Below, one piece after another: positions 36,701 to 48,471 of a stretch of 64,000 nucleotides of DNA. Origin of the DNA: Annona cherimola (taxonomy: Eukaryota > Streptophyta > Magnoliopsida > Magnoliales > Annonaceae); the NCBI GenBank assembly GCA_030490835.1, contig CM059975.1, positions 58,953,174-59,017,173 on the forward strand. The letters run 5' to 3'. Numbering within the stretch: position 1 is the stretch's first letter; each line of letters opens with the position of its first letter. The position numbers were made by a program, and so were the translations under genes. The notes beneath the pieces were generated by a model. It had not been told where the DNA came from. It made no database searches and saw only the letters and a program-made list of their open reading frames with translations.

Positions 36701-39700
36701 GCATAGAAGCAAAGATTTTCAACTATTACTTCTGATTCTGGGGGATTATTTGCAGTTTTTTTTTCCTTGTGGATCTTTCTAGGTCGGTTCAATTAATCGA
36801 GGATAATGAGCTTGTTGTTTGGGTTATGAAAGGTTTTTGTAACGGTCTATAACCGAATCTTACATCGAAAAAGAGAATTCTTGGAGATTTATAAGTGGGT
36901 TGTAGGTTAAAATATTGTGTGAAAGGTTTTAAAACTATGCAACTAAGCTGTCAAGCCAAGATGGATAACATCATACTATGGAGACTATATTTCACAGGTT
37001 CAGGGTCATTTTTCTAGGTCTGTACATTACAATTTCAACTTTTAACCCATTTGAAGAATATATCGATTTCCTTTTTTCTTGTCATCATCATCATAAGTCA
37101 TTTCTTTTCTAAGTGGGGTCAGCTGCTTGGATTATTCACACTATTCTTGACAATCAATAATTAAATTTTTAGTAATTTTTAATATTTTCATATCTTGATT
37201 AATTACTTCTATCAATGTTTTTTTAGGTCTTCCTCTCATTTTCCTATCGTCTTTTATTTGAATAAACTTAACTCTCCTAGCTAGCGCTATTTCAATCTCC
37301 TTTTAACATGACCAAACCTTCTTAGTCTACTTTTCCTTATTTTATCACTTATTAGCTAATTTTAGATTATCTCGAGTTTATTCATTTTTAATTTTATTTA
37401 TTCTCATAAATTCATAATATTCTTATTGAATTGGTTCCCTTTCTTGTTTGTTGAAGTTTTTAAGAATCGTTTTCATTTTTATTTGTTAATAAGATTGTGC
37501 AATTTTTTTTTCTAAATTTTTCTGTGTAATTCGAATTCTCTTTCCATGACTGACACAAGTGGATCAAATGAATTAGCCATTTAAGATGCAGTCAGAGACA
37601 TTCTTAGTTCTGATTGATCTTCTTATGTAGATTCTTTTTCTACAATATAGACAGGTTGCTTATTAATTCATAGGCCTTCCGTTTTTATGTTTGGTTTTGA
37701 TGATAGATTTGATCAATGAGCAAGATGCTCTTGGTGGTGCCATTTAAATGATTTTTCAAAAGTTTCATCAATTTTTTTTCTTATTTTAAATGAAGGAGAT
37801 TTCTAAAGGATTGCATGTCAATTATATATTACTTTCTTCATTTTGATTATAAGTTTTATTTTAGTATTTCTAATTCGTGATGTTGGAACTTTGGATAGAA
37901 GTTGCCAGAATTGGGGATAGTGTTATTTGATCCCATTTAATTATTTGAAGTACCATTACATTAGCTTTACTAATGTGTATTTGTAGGAGAATCGTTTCTC
38001 TTTTTTGAATTTTCTGTATAGCCTTTGTGTTGAAGGCTGTGGCAATAGTTTTATGGTGAATTTTGTGAATTGCGGTGATTGGTAAAGATTGTTGTATAAA
38101 TTTACAATTATGGACTTTGAGATTTAGTACTGAAGTATCCAGGATATTCCGATCATGGAGGAACACAATGTAAGATTGCAGTGGAAATAAATTGGATCAC
38201 TGCAGAGACTTGTTTATACCATTCCTAAGAGGGAGTCATTGAATTTATTAAAACAACAGTCCCTCAATCATAAAAGGATTGATATATCTAAACCTTCTTG
38301 CACGAGGAGTTTGGTGGCTACTTGGACTAAGCTTAGGTGAATAAAGTTATATTCTGGTCAATGTTCTTCAGTTAGTCTTTTGCTTAAGAGTTATATTGTT
38401 TCACTTTTAATTAAATAGAGAGATTGTTTGTTCTATAGTTTTGATTGTATAATCTGGAATAAATGTAAATGTTTATTTTTTAATAGATTTGATTATCTGA
38501 AACGTTTACTATTTTTCACTCCTTTAAATCTTTTTCTAAGTTTTATATATTAATTTCTTGATTATTGATTATATTTCCTAGACAGCTCCTTATTTTAGAG
38601 GAGGATGATTTGAATAATCTATTCATTTTTAGATTTTAAGATATATTTTCTTCTTCAATCACTGTTAATGGTTTACTCTATGGGCAAACACGACATCAGA
38701 TGCCTCAACTCCTTTCATGGATCTATGACTTGGGGTTTCACGGAGAGTCAAGCATATATTCAAATCCTCCTATGAATACTAGATTTAGCCAACTTGGCTC
38801 TGATACTAAGTATAACCCAAGAGATAAATCAAACACATGCCGAAAAATTATTTAAATGATATAAAAAAAAATGTGTGTGAAAGCTTGATGAACATTAGGA
38901 AAAATGAGAACCTAAATCAAATATTTAAAAAAATTGTAAAAAAAGTAACCAAGATTAGCAGAGTATGGCAATATTTTCAATTATTATGATAAATTAGATG
39001 TTTGTGGGTAGAATGTTAAATTTAAATAACTAAAATGAAGCGAGAAAAATGATATTGAAACAGAGAAAAATTGTTAGTCTAGCAATGTCCCCATAAAGGC
39101 AAAATCTAAAGGATTGAAACCTAAAAAGACTTATAAATGCTCTGTAGTATGGGATAAGTAGTATGCAAAACCTGCTTACACTACAGCAAAATTTACTTTT
39201 GGAAATAAAAGGTTTACTTGCATGCATGCATTATAAGAAATTTTACTTTTGGCAATAAAGGTTTGGTTGACTTAGGGTCAGAATTGTTGGTAACAGTGTA
39301 TGTGCAACAAAGTTTTTTGTTGTCAATGTCGTTGGTAATACCCTTTCACTCTTTGCCTTAGGCAACTAAATTGCTGATTTTGTTTACACTGCAACAATGA
39401 AATTCCAGAATTAATAGCAACCAAATTCTTTCATGGCAAAAATGGTTGCTGAAAATCAATTTTGTTTTGTAGTGATAGTTGATGCATTGAAAACTGTATA
39501 TTTAGTATGTTTCGGCTTGTCCTGGTCAGGTTGGATTTGAACTATCACAAAAGCGTATGGATTCACTATTTCACTTTCCTAACTTTAACATCATAGTACT
39601 ATTGTACAGGGTACCCAAAGTGGGGTTATGTAGTGAGTTGATAATTTTTCGAGTCACTTTAGTCAAGATAAGAGAATCGCAAATGCCTGCACAAGCATCG

Positions 39701-42700
39701 CTACCGTGCCATGAACTTAAAATGATCTTTAATGCTACAAAATTCTGAGTTTGTAAAGCAAGTCTTCCAAAAAGAGACTTTAGAAAGGGGCTTGCTTCTA
39801 ACCCTCTCAAATTTTAAAATTTCAATGCTTGATGAAAAATCCAATCCATTCATTGTATTTAACATCACTTGTTTATTTATGAGACCAAGTTTCATCACAT
39901 TTGCTCAAAAATAGGTACATTCATATGTAATAGGGAAAACACTTAAATCCATTCACATATGTATTGGAATGTAATAATACTTTGTAGAATCATTTATCTA
40001 TATAGTAATGATATTTTAGATGGTTTAGATGTTGAAAATACTACTTAAAAGTTGATATTTAGCATTAAATTATTTTTTTGTGTTGATTTTACATGTTTAT
40101 AAACGGGGCCCATATATAGTGATATTAGATAAATGAATGAGTTTTTATAATAATATAGGTGATGCTAAACATAATAAATGGAGTGGATTTTTCATCAACG
40201 ATCTAGATGTTGAAAATAGAGGGTTACATAGAGATGGGGTTTCATAGAAGCATCCCTACTTTAAAAAACCATTCATCTTTTATATCATCCAGTTGTTGAT
40301 TGAATTTATTTATTAGCTGAAAATGAAGAAAGAAAAATGAAAAGGAAAAATCATTAAGATACGTTTGTTACCCTCTTTCTAATGGTTTTCTCTTTTCCCA
40401 GTTCTGGAATGGTATTTGCACACTTCTTTAGGGAATGGCAAGCTACCCATATAACAGAATTCAAAATACTATGTTGACAGTGCCACGTGTTCAGTTTCTG
40501 TACATAGAGTGGCAATGAATCACACATCAAATAAAAAAAAAAAACATATTTTTTGCAGCAGGTTTTTTTACTATATTAGTTGATATAAGCCATATGAATG
40601 CCTCTGCAAACATTTGAGAATGTTTACACACAACACTTCCCAGCAGATAACTGTGGCGAAATACACAAATTTATATTAAATCAATGCAATTGTGATCCAA
40701 GCTGTCCATATTCATTTTCATTTCTTGCCATAAAACTGTTAAAATGTAGTCAGGACAACAATTCTTGGCAACCGGCATGCGTATTATTGACATTTGAGGA
40801 TTTCATATCTCTTTATGAGATTCCTTTTTATGTCTCCTAACTGGAAATTTATGAGTCTAATGATCTTGATCTTAGTGCTATTCCCTGAGGTTTGCATGAA
40901 CTGATCACTGTACAATAGCGGCATTTATTCACTAAAAGAATCTGATTCATGGGATTCTGGGGCTTGCCATCAGCTTTTTAGAAATTTCCTTGGAAATAGA
41001 AGGTTAAGGTTGATGGTCATCACCACCACTGCAAGGATTCTGATTATACTGATTTGAAACATGCAGTTTCCTCTAGTTTCTAAATGTGGTCGAATACGGA
41101 AGCTTGTGGCAGAGTACCGAGATTCTGATATTTCAAGAGTGGAGTTGATCAGTCTACCCGGTGGGGCTGAGGCATTTGAATTGGCTGCAAAATTCTGCTA
41201 TGGCATCAACTTTGAGATCACATCTTCAAATGTTGCCCAACTGTGTTGTGTGTCTGAATATCTTGAGATGTCTGAGGAATATGCAAAAGAAAACCTTTCG
41301 TCGCGTGCCGAAGCATACCTCGATGGTGTAGTCTGCAAGAACCTTGAAATGTGTGTTGAAGTGTTGCAGCAGTGTGAGAATCTGCTGCCTCTAGCTGATG
41401 AGCTGAAAATAGTTAGCAGGTGCACAGAAGCAATTGCCACGAAAGCTTGTGCAGAGCAGATTGCATCAAGTTTCTCACGCTTAGAGTATAGCAGCTCAGG
41501 AAGACTTCACATGAACAGACAAACAAAATGTTCTGGAGACTGGTGGATAGAAGATCTCTCTGTTCTTCGCGTTGACTTGTATCACAAGGTCATTGCTGCC
41601 ATGAGATGTCGTGGTCTTCGTCCAGAGAGTATCAGTGCATCCCTTATAAACTACGCCCAGAAGGTGTTGACAAGAAAAACTAACTTGTGGAATGCATCTG
41701 CCCAGCCAAAAGGTGACTTAGCTGTTTGCTCTGTTGGGCAGGACCAGAGGATTGTTGTGGAAACAATAGCTGGCCTGTTGCCAGTTGAGAAACAAGTGGT
41801 TCCTGTCAATTTCCTTTTTGGACTTCTAAGAACAGCAGTGATGCTTGATTGCTCAATTGCTTGCAAGCTAGATTTAGAGAGAAGGATTGCATCCCGCTTG
41901 GAAACAGCCACCCTTGATGACTTCTTAATCCCATCTTTCCGTCATTCAGGAGATACCTTGTTTGATGTTGATACCATACACAGAATCCTGATCAACTTTT
42001 CTCAGCAGGAGGACAGTGAAGATGACATGCAAGATGCTTCTGGTTATGAATCTGATGGTCCACACTCTCCCTCACAGACAGCTTTAATCAAAGTTGCAAA
42101 GTTGGTGGACAATTACCTTGCAGAAATAGCTCCTGATGCAAATCTCAAACTCTCAAAATTCATGGCAATAGCTGAAATTCTTCCAACCCATGCACGTACA
42201 ACTGATGATGGTTTATACAGAGCTATTGATATCTACCTTAAAGTAGGTTTGATTTCCTGTGCTCCCATTACTTTAACATCTAGTCTAGTTTCCTAGGAAT
42301 CAGAGTAAACAGCTAATGCAAAAAAGAGTAAAATCATGGCAATTTATTCCTTTCTTATTCATGCTGTTAAAGTTATACGTTGGTGCCTGAAAGAAGAATT
42401 TGGAGAATTCTTTGGTCTTTGTCACAATGCCACACTTGTGTTTGGTTAGGTCAGTCATGGGATTATCAGAGATTCCATAGCAGCAGAGCCATATTCATTG
42501 GAAAATCATAATCATCTGCCATCAAGAAGAAGCAAGTCTTAGAATCTTTCTCGACTGCATGTTAGTTATGAGGGGACGATCATTTGTATGTGGTCACAAA
42601 TGAGACCAAAAATCTATTTTTTAAAAAAAAATTTCGAAATTTTTTTATACATATGTGTATTTAATCTATAAACCAAGTGTGATCATTTTTGGAAGTATTT

Positions 42701-43559
42701 ATATAATTATCTAGTATTTTTAAGGGTATTTTAGTCATTTAAAGTTGGTTTATAGATTAAATATTGCGATAGGATGCAAATGATCATGTGCCTGGTTACA
42801 ACTGTTATTATAAGAAGAAGAACAAAAATAACAATAACAATAATGGATACTTTACATGAACTAGTAAGATTTCTCACAATGTTGATTTGCACTCACTGTT
42901 GTAGGTGGATGAGCCAGACAAACTATTCAAGAATTGAACTCTTACATATTTTCTGTCTGCTTCTACATTCTAGAATGTGAGTTTATTCAGAATTCAGTTT
43001 TGGAATGTATCTATCTACTGACCATGAATTGGCATCCCACACTCAGGCCCACCAAGGATTACCAGAACCAGAGAGGAAGAAGCTGAGCAAACTGATAGAT
43101 TTCCAGAAGTTATCTCAGGAAGCTGGTGCTCATGCTGCTCAGAACGAGCGCCTTCCACTTCAATCAATTGTTCAGGTTCTCTATTTTGAGCAGCTAAGAC
43201 TGCGAAATGCATTATGTTGCTCTTTCCCAGAAGAAGAGCAGAAGATGGCTTATCAATCTAGGAGAATCAGCAGCGGTGCACTCAGTGCTGCAATGTCTCC
43301 CCGCGAGAACTATGCATCGCTGAGGAGAGAGAATCGAGAGCTGAAACTTGAACTCGCTCGCATGCGTATGAGGCTTAATGATCTAGAAAAGGACCATGTC
43401 TGCATGAGACAGGACCTGGAGAAATCATCCTCCCACAGGCTGATGTCTTCTTTCTCAAGGAAGTTCGGAAAGATGAATTTGTTTGGCCACACTGCATCAA
43501 GGGGATCTACCTCACCATCAAAGCACTCACAAAGAGCAGATTTTTCTAAGCTCGGATAG
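30517..43559 (+). CDS. BTB/POZ and NPH3 domain protein, four coding exons, 613 aa
   Basis: Joined coding exons are 30517-30602, 34389-34455, 41067-42242 and 43047-43559. All three introns have GT-AG ends and the exons join in frame to a 613-residue protein. The order is a Gln/Pro-rich N-terminus, BTB/POZ domain (about residues 29-130), NPH3 domain from DWWIEDLSVLR (residue 209) to about 497, and a coiled coil (about 532-560, YASLRRENRELKLELAR). From memory the best relative is Arabidopsis At5g48800, which has similar length. NPH3/RPT2-like proteins act as substrate adaptors of CUL3 ubiquitin ligases, mostly in phototropism and auxin-linked signalling; the target of this one is unknown. No stops or frameshifts were seen. 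The introns are heavily loaded with transposons. Confidence 0.92.
30673..30706. repeat. Compound (GT)n(GA)n microsatellite
   Basis: About nine GT units followed by nine GA units, 70 bp into intron 1. A second (GT)n tract is at about 31018-31036. Confidence 0.95.
31571..31851 (+). mobile_element. MITE family A, copy 2, in intron 1
   Basis: 281 bp from GGGTGTGTTTG to CAAACACACCC with ATT on both sides as a 3-bp target duplication, as in PIF/Harbinger-type MITEs. Confidence 0.85.
34389..34455 (+). CDS. BTB-NPH3 gene, coding exon 2
   Basis: 67 bp after TTGTTGTAG and before GTAAGC. With the split codon it gives WIFSDVPSDITIEVSGGIFA and LHK, the start of the BTB fold. Too short to show up as an ORF, but it is the only segment joining exon 1 to exon 3 in frame. 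Confidence 0.92.
35380..35880 (+). mobile_element. MITE family X copy 3, internally duplicated
   Basis: The segment with TTTGGATGGTTTATATGTTG occurs twice, 204 bp apart (CATTCACTG at 35472 and 35676); both match the family X interior. Ends are not clear. Confidence 0.6.
36302..36668 (+). mobile_element. MITE family X copy 4
   Basis: Starts ATCTCCATTCATTATATTTG (first base offset) and ends ACAATAAATGAAGTAGATTT, the inverted termini of the family; about 370 bp. Confidence 0.7.
37081..37345 (-). mobile_element. RTE-type LINE 3' end, 5'-truncated
   Basis: The minus strand gives RRFGHVKRR and GRPKKT-like pieces and ends in ...CCCCACTTAG...AAATGACT(TATGATGATGATGA), the 3' end and ATG-repeat tail of plant RTE LINEs, as in the longer copy at 51056-51994. 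Confidence 0.7.
38788..38900 (-). repeat. Possible LTR-retroelement relic (primer-site junction)
   Basis: GGCTCTGATACTAAGTATAACCC at 38796-38818 (quoted in parts: GCTCTGATACTA then TATAACCC) looks like a decayed primer-binding site next to an LTR start. Nothing else of the element is clear. Confidence 0.35.
39179..39474. mobile_element. Small non-autonomous CACTA element
   Basis: 296 bp with CACTACAGCAAAATTT at the left and TTTTGTTTTGTAGTG at the right, that is CACTACA inverted termini. Flanking triplets are TTA and ATA, not a perfect 3-bp duplication. Confidence 0.7.
39831..40196 (+). mobile_element. MITE family X copy 5 (best preserved)
   Basis: 366 bp. Terminal inverted repeats GATGAAAAATCCAATCCATT and, from the other end, GATGAAAAATCCACTCCATT extend over about 40 bp with few mismatches. 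Confidence 0.8.
41067..42242 (+). CDS. BTB-NPH3 gene, coding exon 3
   Basis: 1176 bp, 392 codons, after the acceptor ATGCAG and before GTAGGT. It holds the rest of BTB (FPLVSKCGRIRKL, LPGGAEAFELAAKFCYGINF) and most of the NPH3 domain (DWWIEDLSVLR, DDFLIPSFRHSGDTLFDVDT, VDNYLAEIAPD). The frame runs on into the intron to 42296, which is not coding. Confidence 0.95.
42243..43046 (+). other. Intron 3 of the BTB-NPH3 gene
   Basis: 804 bp, GTAGGT...CACTCAG. Holds a 208-bp foldback element. Confidence 0.85.
42578..42785. mobile_element. Foldback MITE related to family Y
   Basis: GATCATTTG at both ends in opposite orientation, with inner inverted arms TTTAATCTATAAACCAAGTG and TTGGTTTATAGATTAAAT. 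The interior resembles family Y at 44753-45099. Confidence 0.7.
43047..43559 (+). CDS. BTB-NPH3 gene, last coding exon
   Basis: 171 codons with stop, after the acceptor CACTCAG. Starts AHQGLPEPERKK and contains EAGAHAAQNERLPLQSIVQV, the end of the NPH3 domain, a coiled coil, and a basic Ser-rich tail ending FSKLG. Confidence 0.95.
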   Translation, partial: AHQGLPEPERKKLSKLIDFQKLSQEAGAHAAQNERLPLQSIVQVLYFEQLRLRNALCCSFPEEEQKMAYQSRRISSGALSAAMSPRENYASLRRENRELKLELARMRMRLNDLEKDHVCMRQDLEKSSSHRLMSSFSRKFGKMNLFGHTASRGSTSPSKHSQRADFSKLG

Positions 43560-43957
43560 TTTATGTTTTTCAACATCGGTTGTGGTTGTAAACTTCATGG
43601 AGCCAGCAGTTACTTTGATCTTCCTGGAGATTTGTGGATTACAAGCTCATGAATGGTTGATTACGCAGAACAGTAGCCCGTGGACCAACAAATCTTTCTA
43701 ACGTTTGCAAATATATTGCAAAATGGAATGTTGAGCTTGGGCATCTAGGAATGTCCCAAATGAAAATTTGTTATGAAGAATCCACCGAATGAGAAGGATG
43801 GGCATTTAAATATAAGCTTTTGCCCGTGCACACTGGTGACTTCCTTCTACTCTGTAGTCTTGAGGGAATTGATCATGACAAATGACTTGTCAGCTTTTAA
43901 TTTGGAAATGTGGCAAGGCATTTGTTCCTTGTTCTAGAACTTGTAATTAGCATAAAC

Positions 43958-44012
<55 letters not shown>

Positions 44013-44752
44013 TCGTTGCTATAGTTCATGTTGATTTTTCTGTCTCAACCCTAGCAAATTTAAAACTCTCTCAATCGACCCAGTCATCCCAGTTCGATAG
44101 TTTTGAAATAGTGGGATTGTTATTAATAGGTTTTACCTAAATATACCCGGTTGTTTTCAAAAATGTCAAATGTACCTCCAAATTTTGATAAATATTCCAA
44201 ATATACCGCGCAATTAATAGGAGAATGTTTCTTTTCAGCCGGATGCATTGAAACATTATCCTACTGTACACACGCAGCACCGATTTAAGTACATAAACAA
44301 TAAAGCCAAATTCTGACGTAATTCTGCCCAGTTTTTTAACAGGTAATTAGATATTTCTCAAATTATTTTATATACATATTATGCTGCTGCAATAAACAAA
44401 TAATTATTTAATATGTAAGTTAAAAGATGATAAAATTTTGATAGAAAAAATCATAAAATTATTCAATTTAATATTTAACTCTCATATTTTGAAAAAAGCA
44501 TACTTTTAAATAAATTTTGTATAAGCTTCATGCAATTGCTCACTAAATAGAATTGTTTATAGAATACTTCTTATAATATTGTGTATTTGACTTAAATATT
44601 AAAGTATTTTTAGACATAAAATTTTTAAAAGGACGTAAACATGTTTAAAAGAGAGATTCGGTCATTATCTATATAGATCCTAATAGATAGGTATAAAATT
44701 TTTTGTTTTCTCTCCACCGTTGACTATTTTTGAATACTGCATATAAGATGAG
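43560..44752. other. 3' flank of the BTB-NPH3 gene
   Basis: Presumed 3' UTR, then AT-rich intergenic DNA. No canonical AATAAA within 200 bp of the stop. A (CT)24 run lies at 43961-44008. Confidence 0.4.
43961..44008. repeat. (CT)24 microsatellite
   Basis: Uninterrupted CT repeat of 48 bp about 400 bp after the stop codon. Confidence 0.97.
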
Positions 44753-45099
44753 TGATCCTGTTAGCTTGAGCTAAGTAAATGTACCGCTTAGTTCACCTAA
44801 AAAAACACATTTACAACAATTTTTTTATGATTTTCTTCTTCATACACTTGTTTATCTAAATATATTTAATATATGAATCAAGTTTTACTATTTTTGGATA
44901 TGTGTGTATAATTTTTTTTAGATTTTTAATGATAAGGGTATTTTATATAATATAGATGTTTATAAATCTCAAAAATATATATAAACACGTCGAAAAATGG
45001 TAAAACTTAGTTTATATGTTAAATGCATTTAGATAAGCGAGTGTATGAATAAAAAAAAAGTTGTTTTAAATAAATTTTTTAAGGTAGACTCAACGATCC
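44753..45099. mobile_element. Foldback MITE family Y, copy 2
   Basis: Starts TGATCCTGTTAGCTTGAGCT; the right end reads TCAACGATC. Inverted arms contain ACACTTGTTTATCTAAATAT and its near complement at 45015-45040. Same layout as 9917-10243. Confidence 0.75.
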
Positions 45100-45571
45100 T
45101 GCACATATAAAAGCTAATAGGCATAAAAATCTATATCTCTTTTCATAATTTCTTTTAATCAAATAAAGATAATATATTGAAATAATTATTTTTCTTTAAA
45201 AGTTATAATTGGCCAATTATTATCTACCAGCGACTGGTCATAAAATAAATTTGATTGCATTTTTATTTTTTATTTTTTAAGGACTTAAATACCTATATAT
45301 TTAAAATTTTAAAATAAATATACACATATTTCTAAGATAGTAAAAACTAGTTTATATATTAAGTATATCTAGAGTAACATAAAAATTTTCAAAATAGTGT
45401 TTTTGGATATGACAATCCAAAATGATCATGGACATAGCAATTACATCAATTGATTATTTTTATTTAACTAAACTAATAAAATCTTTATCAATATACATCT
45501 ATTTAAGATTTCAAAAAACATACATTTAAAAAATTAACATAAATAATTTTTAAAATTTTAAATAGACACAT

Positions 45572-45785
45572 AGTAAATAATATTAATGATTTGGATTCAA
45601 TTGAAAATCAACTAGGATGTGATAGGTATTCAATCAAAAAGTATTTTAAAAATCAAAAAATTTATATTTAGTTGAACATAATAAATACTATTAATGATTT
45701 GGGTTCAATCGAAAATCAACTAGGATGTGATAGGTCTTCAATCAAAAAGTATTTTAAAAATCAAAAATTTATATTTAGTTGAAAT
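45572..45785. repeat. 108-bp tandem duplication
   Basis: Two copies of a unit containing AACTAGGATGTGATAGG, 108 bp apart and nearly identical, in AT-rich DNA. Confidence 0.85.
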
Positions 45786-46086
45786 TTTCGAATGAAAAAT
45801 ATTAAAATAATCTATTAATATTTTAGAATCATGCACAAGGGATTAGAATGTTTTAGAATCATACAGTATGCATCTTAATTTTCCACACTTGTTTCTTATA
45901 AAAAATATTTTCCTACATGTAATTATTCATTTACAAAACATTATAGTTTTTGGATATATTTTTATTTTTAAAAAGTAATAAATTGTAATTTTATTTTATC
46001 ACAAAATGAATTAAATTCTTATATTTATATTTCAAAAATAATGCAAAGGGCACATTTATAGCAAATATAAACAATAATTTTTATAA

Positions 46087-46368
46087 GGGTGTGTTTGGTA
46101 ATGAGTATAAAATGTCAAGTTAAAACCTTTCAATCTAAAACTTTTCATTCTCCACAACTATTCTATTTTTTAATAATTTTTTCACATTTTCCTATACAAC
46201 TACCCTATTTTTCAATTATTTCTACACGATTACCCATACAACTAAACCTATCTATTTTAACTTTATTCTCTTCACTCATCATCATTACCCCTATCATATC
46301 ACATCATTTGATAACTTTTATTCTCCAAAAATTTTCACCAAAAGTTTTATCTATTCCCAAACACACCC
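46087..46368 (+). mobile_element. MITE family A, copy 3
   Basis: 282 bp from GGGTGTGTTTGG to CCCAAACACACCC, closely matching 31571-31851 along its length. The ORF across it is incidental. Confidence 0.85.
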
Positions 46369-46703
46369 AATTCACTTAAAATCTCTATTTAATTGGGTCG
46401 CTTTATAATAAAAAAATGTGATTTTAAGAAAAAATAAATTGACTGCATTCTACAATAAAAAAACTAAATTTACTTTAGTTGCCCGTACATAAAAATGCTT
46501 CCAGAACACCCTTACTACTCTATGCTCATGATCAAAATTTTAAAAAATTTAACCCCCTAAAATACATTCATCGTATTTTTTAAAAATACATGCATTTGTC
46601 ATGATCACATATTTATTTAATTTTAAGTGATAGAAATTATGAAATTATTCAAAATATTTTTATTGAAAATTATTCTAACTACTTCAACTTAGGATATCAG
46701 AAC

Positions 46704-48407
46704 CAGTGTTGTCAGAACCGAACCGGTGATTGAACCGGTAAAGGAACTGGTCTGGGTCGAACCGGTTCGACCGGTTAATCACACCGGTTCGAACCGGTGA
46801 CGTCAGCATGACATATTTATGACGTCATAAATATTAAAAAAAATTTAAAATTTAAATAAATATATAGATAAACTTATATTTTTATAAGTCCTAAATATAT
46901 ATGTTGGATTTTAAGGACCACAATATAAGAACAAAACATGTTTGAAAAAATTAATAGCGAGTTTTAAAAAATTAACTACAATAACTGACCTATTGTACTA
47001 ACCGCTATCGGTGTTGCATTTGATTCTGTATTAAAAGACTGGTTTCCACTTTCAGATGAGTTTGATGACGACATGATGATTAAATAATTACCTAAAATTG
47101 TAAAATGAAAAATTCATTTAACATGTATTTAACATAATTTTCATAAATAGGCAATTAAAATAATTTTTCCAATATTAGGATATAAACAATCAACAATAAA
47201 ATGTTAATCATGCAATGAATTTCACAAATCAATGTTAAGTGTTATAAGTGAAGCTCATAAACACAAGCAACTATTCATATTTATCATTTGTCATTTGACC
47301 TTCTTTCCTCAAATCATGCAAAAGTGCATCAACCATACAGTTAATTGAAATAGTGCCTGCATATTTAGTTATTTACGCAAGATGCGATATCATTTAATTA
47401 ATTATAACATTTTATTAACTATAGTTAATTTGTTAATTTGTTAGCAATATTATTAAATTTACACCTTGAGCTAGGATTGCAACATGTACTTAGGTTAAAA
47501 TGTAAATACAAAGAATAAAAAAGTGTAAAATTAATTTAATAAAATTATTTAATATGTGTATATATTTGCAATGTCTAAAACATCATGGATTGTGACGCAA
47601 TGCATTTGATCGCATTAACCCTTTAGGCGGGCTTCACATATATTTGATTATTTTCATGTTGTAAAATCTGGTGATTTTTAAAATATATTTGGTATTTTAT
47701 ATTTTTATTTTGATTTTTTATCTTTTAATTTTTTAAAACTAAGAATACTAAACATTTTAAAATTTGTTAAATCAAAATTAAGGCATTGAAATTTGAATAC
47801 GCAGTTTTGCAGTTTTGCTGCTGACCGGAGAGACGGCGACGATGACGGCGATTCGGCGACCGGAGCGACCATAGACGGCAACCAGAGCCAGAGACGGCAC
47901 GACGAACTGCTCGGCTGATGGCGCGGGCGCGTGCTCGACAAGTCGACGACGAAGACGATGGCGGACGGTGCTGGTGGCAACACGTGCCCGGCAAGGAAGA
48001 CGAGGGCAGATTGCAGCGGGCGGGTGGACGGCAGCGCGTGCAGCGCCCAGCGAGGAAGACGATGGCAGATGAGGCGGCGAGCGTGGCGGGAGCCTGCTGG
48101 CGCTGGCGCTGCGGACGCGGACGGCGACGAGGACGAGGCTGGTGGGTGCACGAGCGAGGCAGCGGGTAGGGTTTCCAAGCAGGGGGAAGAAAGAGGGCGT
48201 CGGGCGTCAGCTGGTTCGATTTTCGTTCATTTTTTTTAAAATATATATTTATTATTAGTTTATTATCCGACCGGTCGAACCGGTCCTTCCGGTTGGACCG
48301 CTGGTTTATCGGTTCGGGCGATTTTTGGCTATTGAACCGAACCGCGGTGGATCGAACCGGACATGGGACCGGTTCCCGGTCGAACCGGTCCGGTTTTAAT
48401 AACATTG
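46704..48407 (-). mobile_element. Non-autonomous hAT element with GC-rich interior
   Basis: Flanked by an 8-bp duplication ATCAGAAC (46696-46703 and 48408-48415). Ends read CAGTGTTGTCAGAACCG and, from the other side, CAATGTTATTAAAACCG: imperfect inverted repeats of hAT type. Subterminal regions are packed with ACCGGT/CCGGTT motifs on both sides. At 47770-48180 the DNA turns GC-rich, with open but Ser/Ala/Pro-rich frames. A minus-strand start at about 47077 gives MSSSNSSESGNQSFNTESNA before a stop, possibly the N-terminus of a deleted transposase. No transposase core is present. Confidence 0.8.
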
Positions 48408-48471
48408 ATCAGAACTAGAATTGCAATTAAATTGGTAAAAGAGCTTGTCCAGTTAGAAACAGTAAAATCAT

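Larger units (their letters stand above)
34456..41066 (+). other. Intron 2 of the BTB-NPH3 gene
   Basis: 6611 bp, GT-AG. Carries three MITE X copies, an RTE LINE tail, a small CACTA element and an LTR/primer-site relic. No alternative exon was recognised. Confidence 0.85.

Noticed and set aside
43910..44140. 76-codon ORF across the CT repeat
   Set aside because: Most of it is a Ser-Leu run read from the (CT)24 microsatellite.
47767..48405. 212-codon minus-strand ORF
   Set aside because: Its first part is translation of the repeated CCGGTT subterminal motifs of the hAT element and the rest is low-complexity GC-rich sequence.
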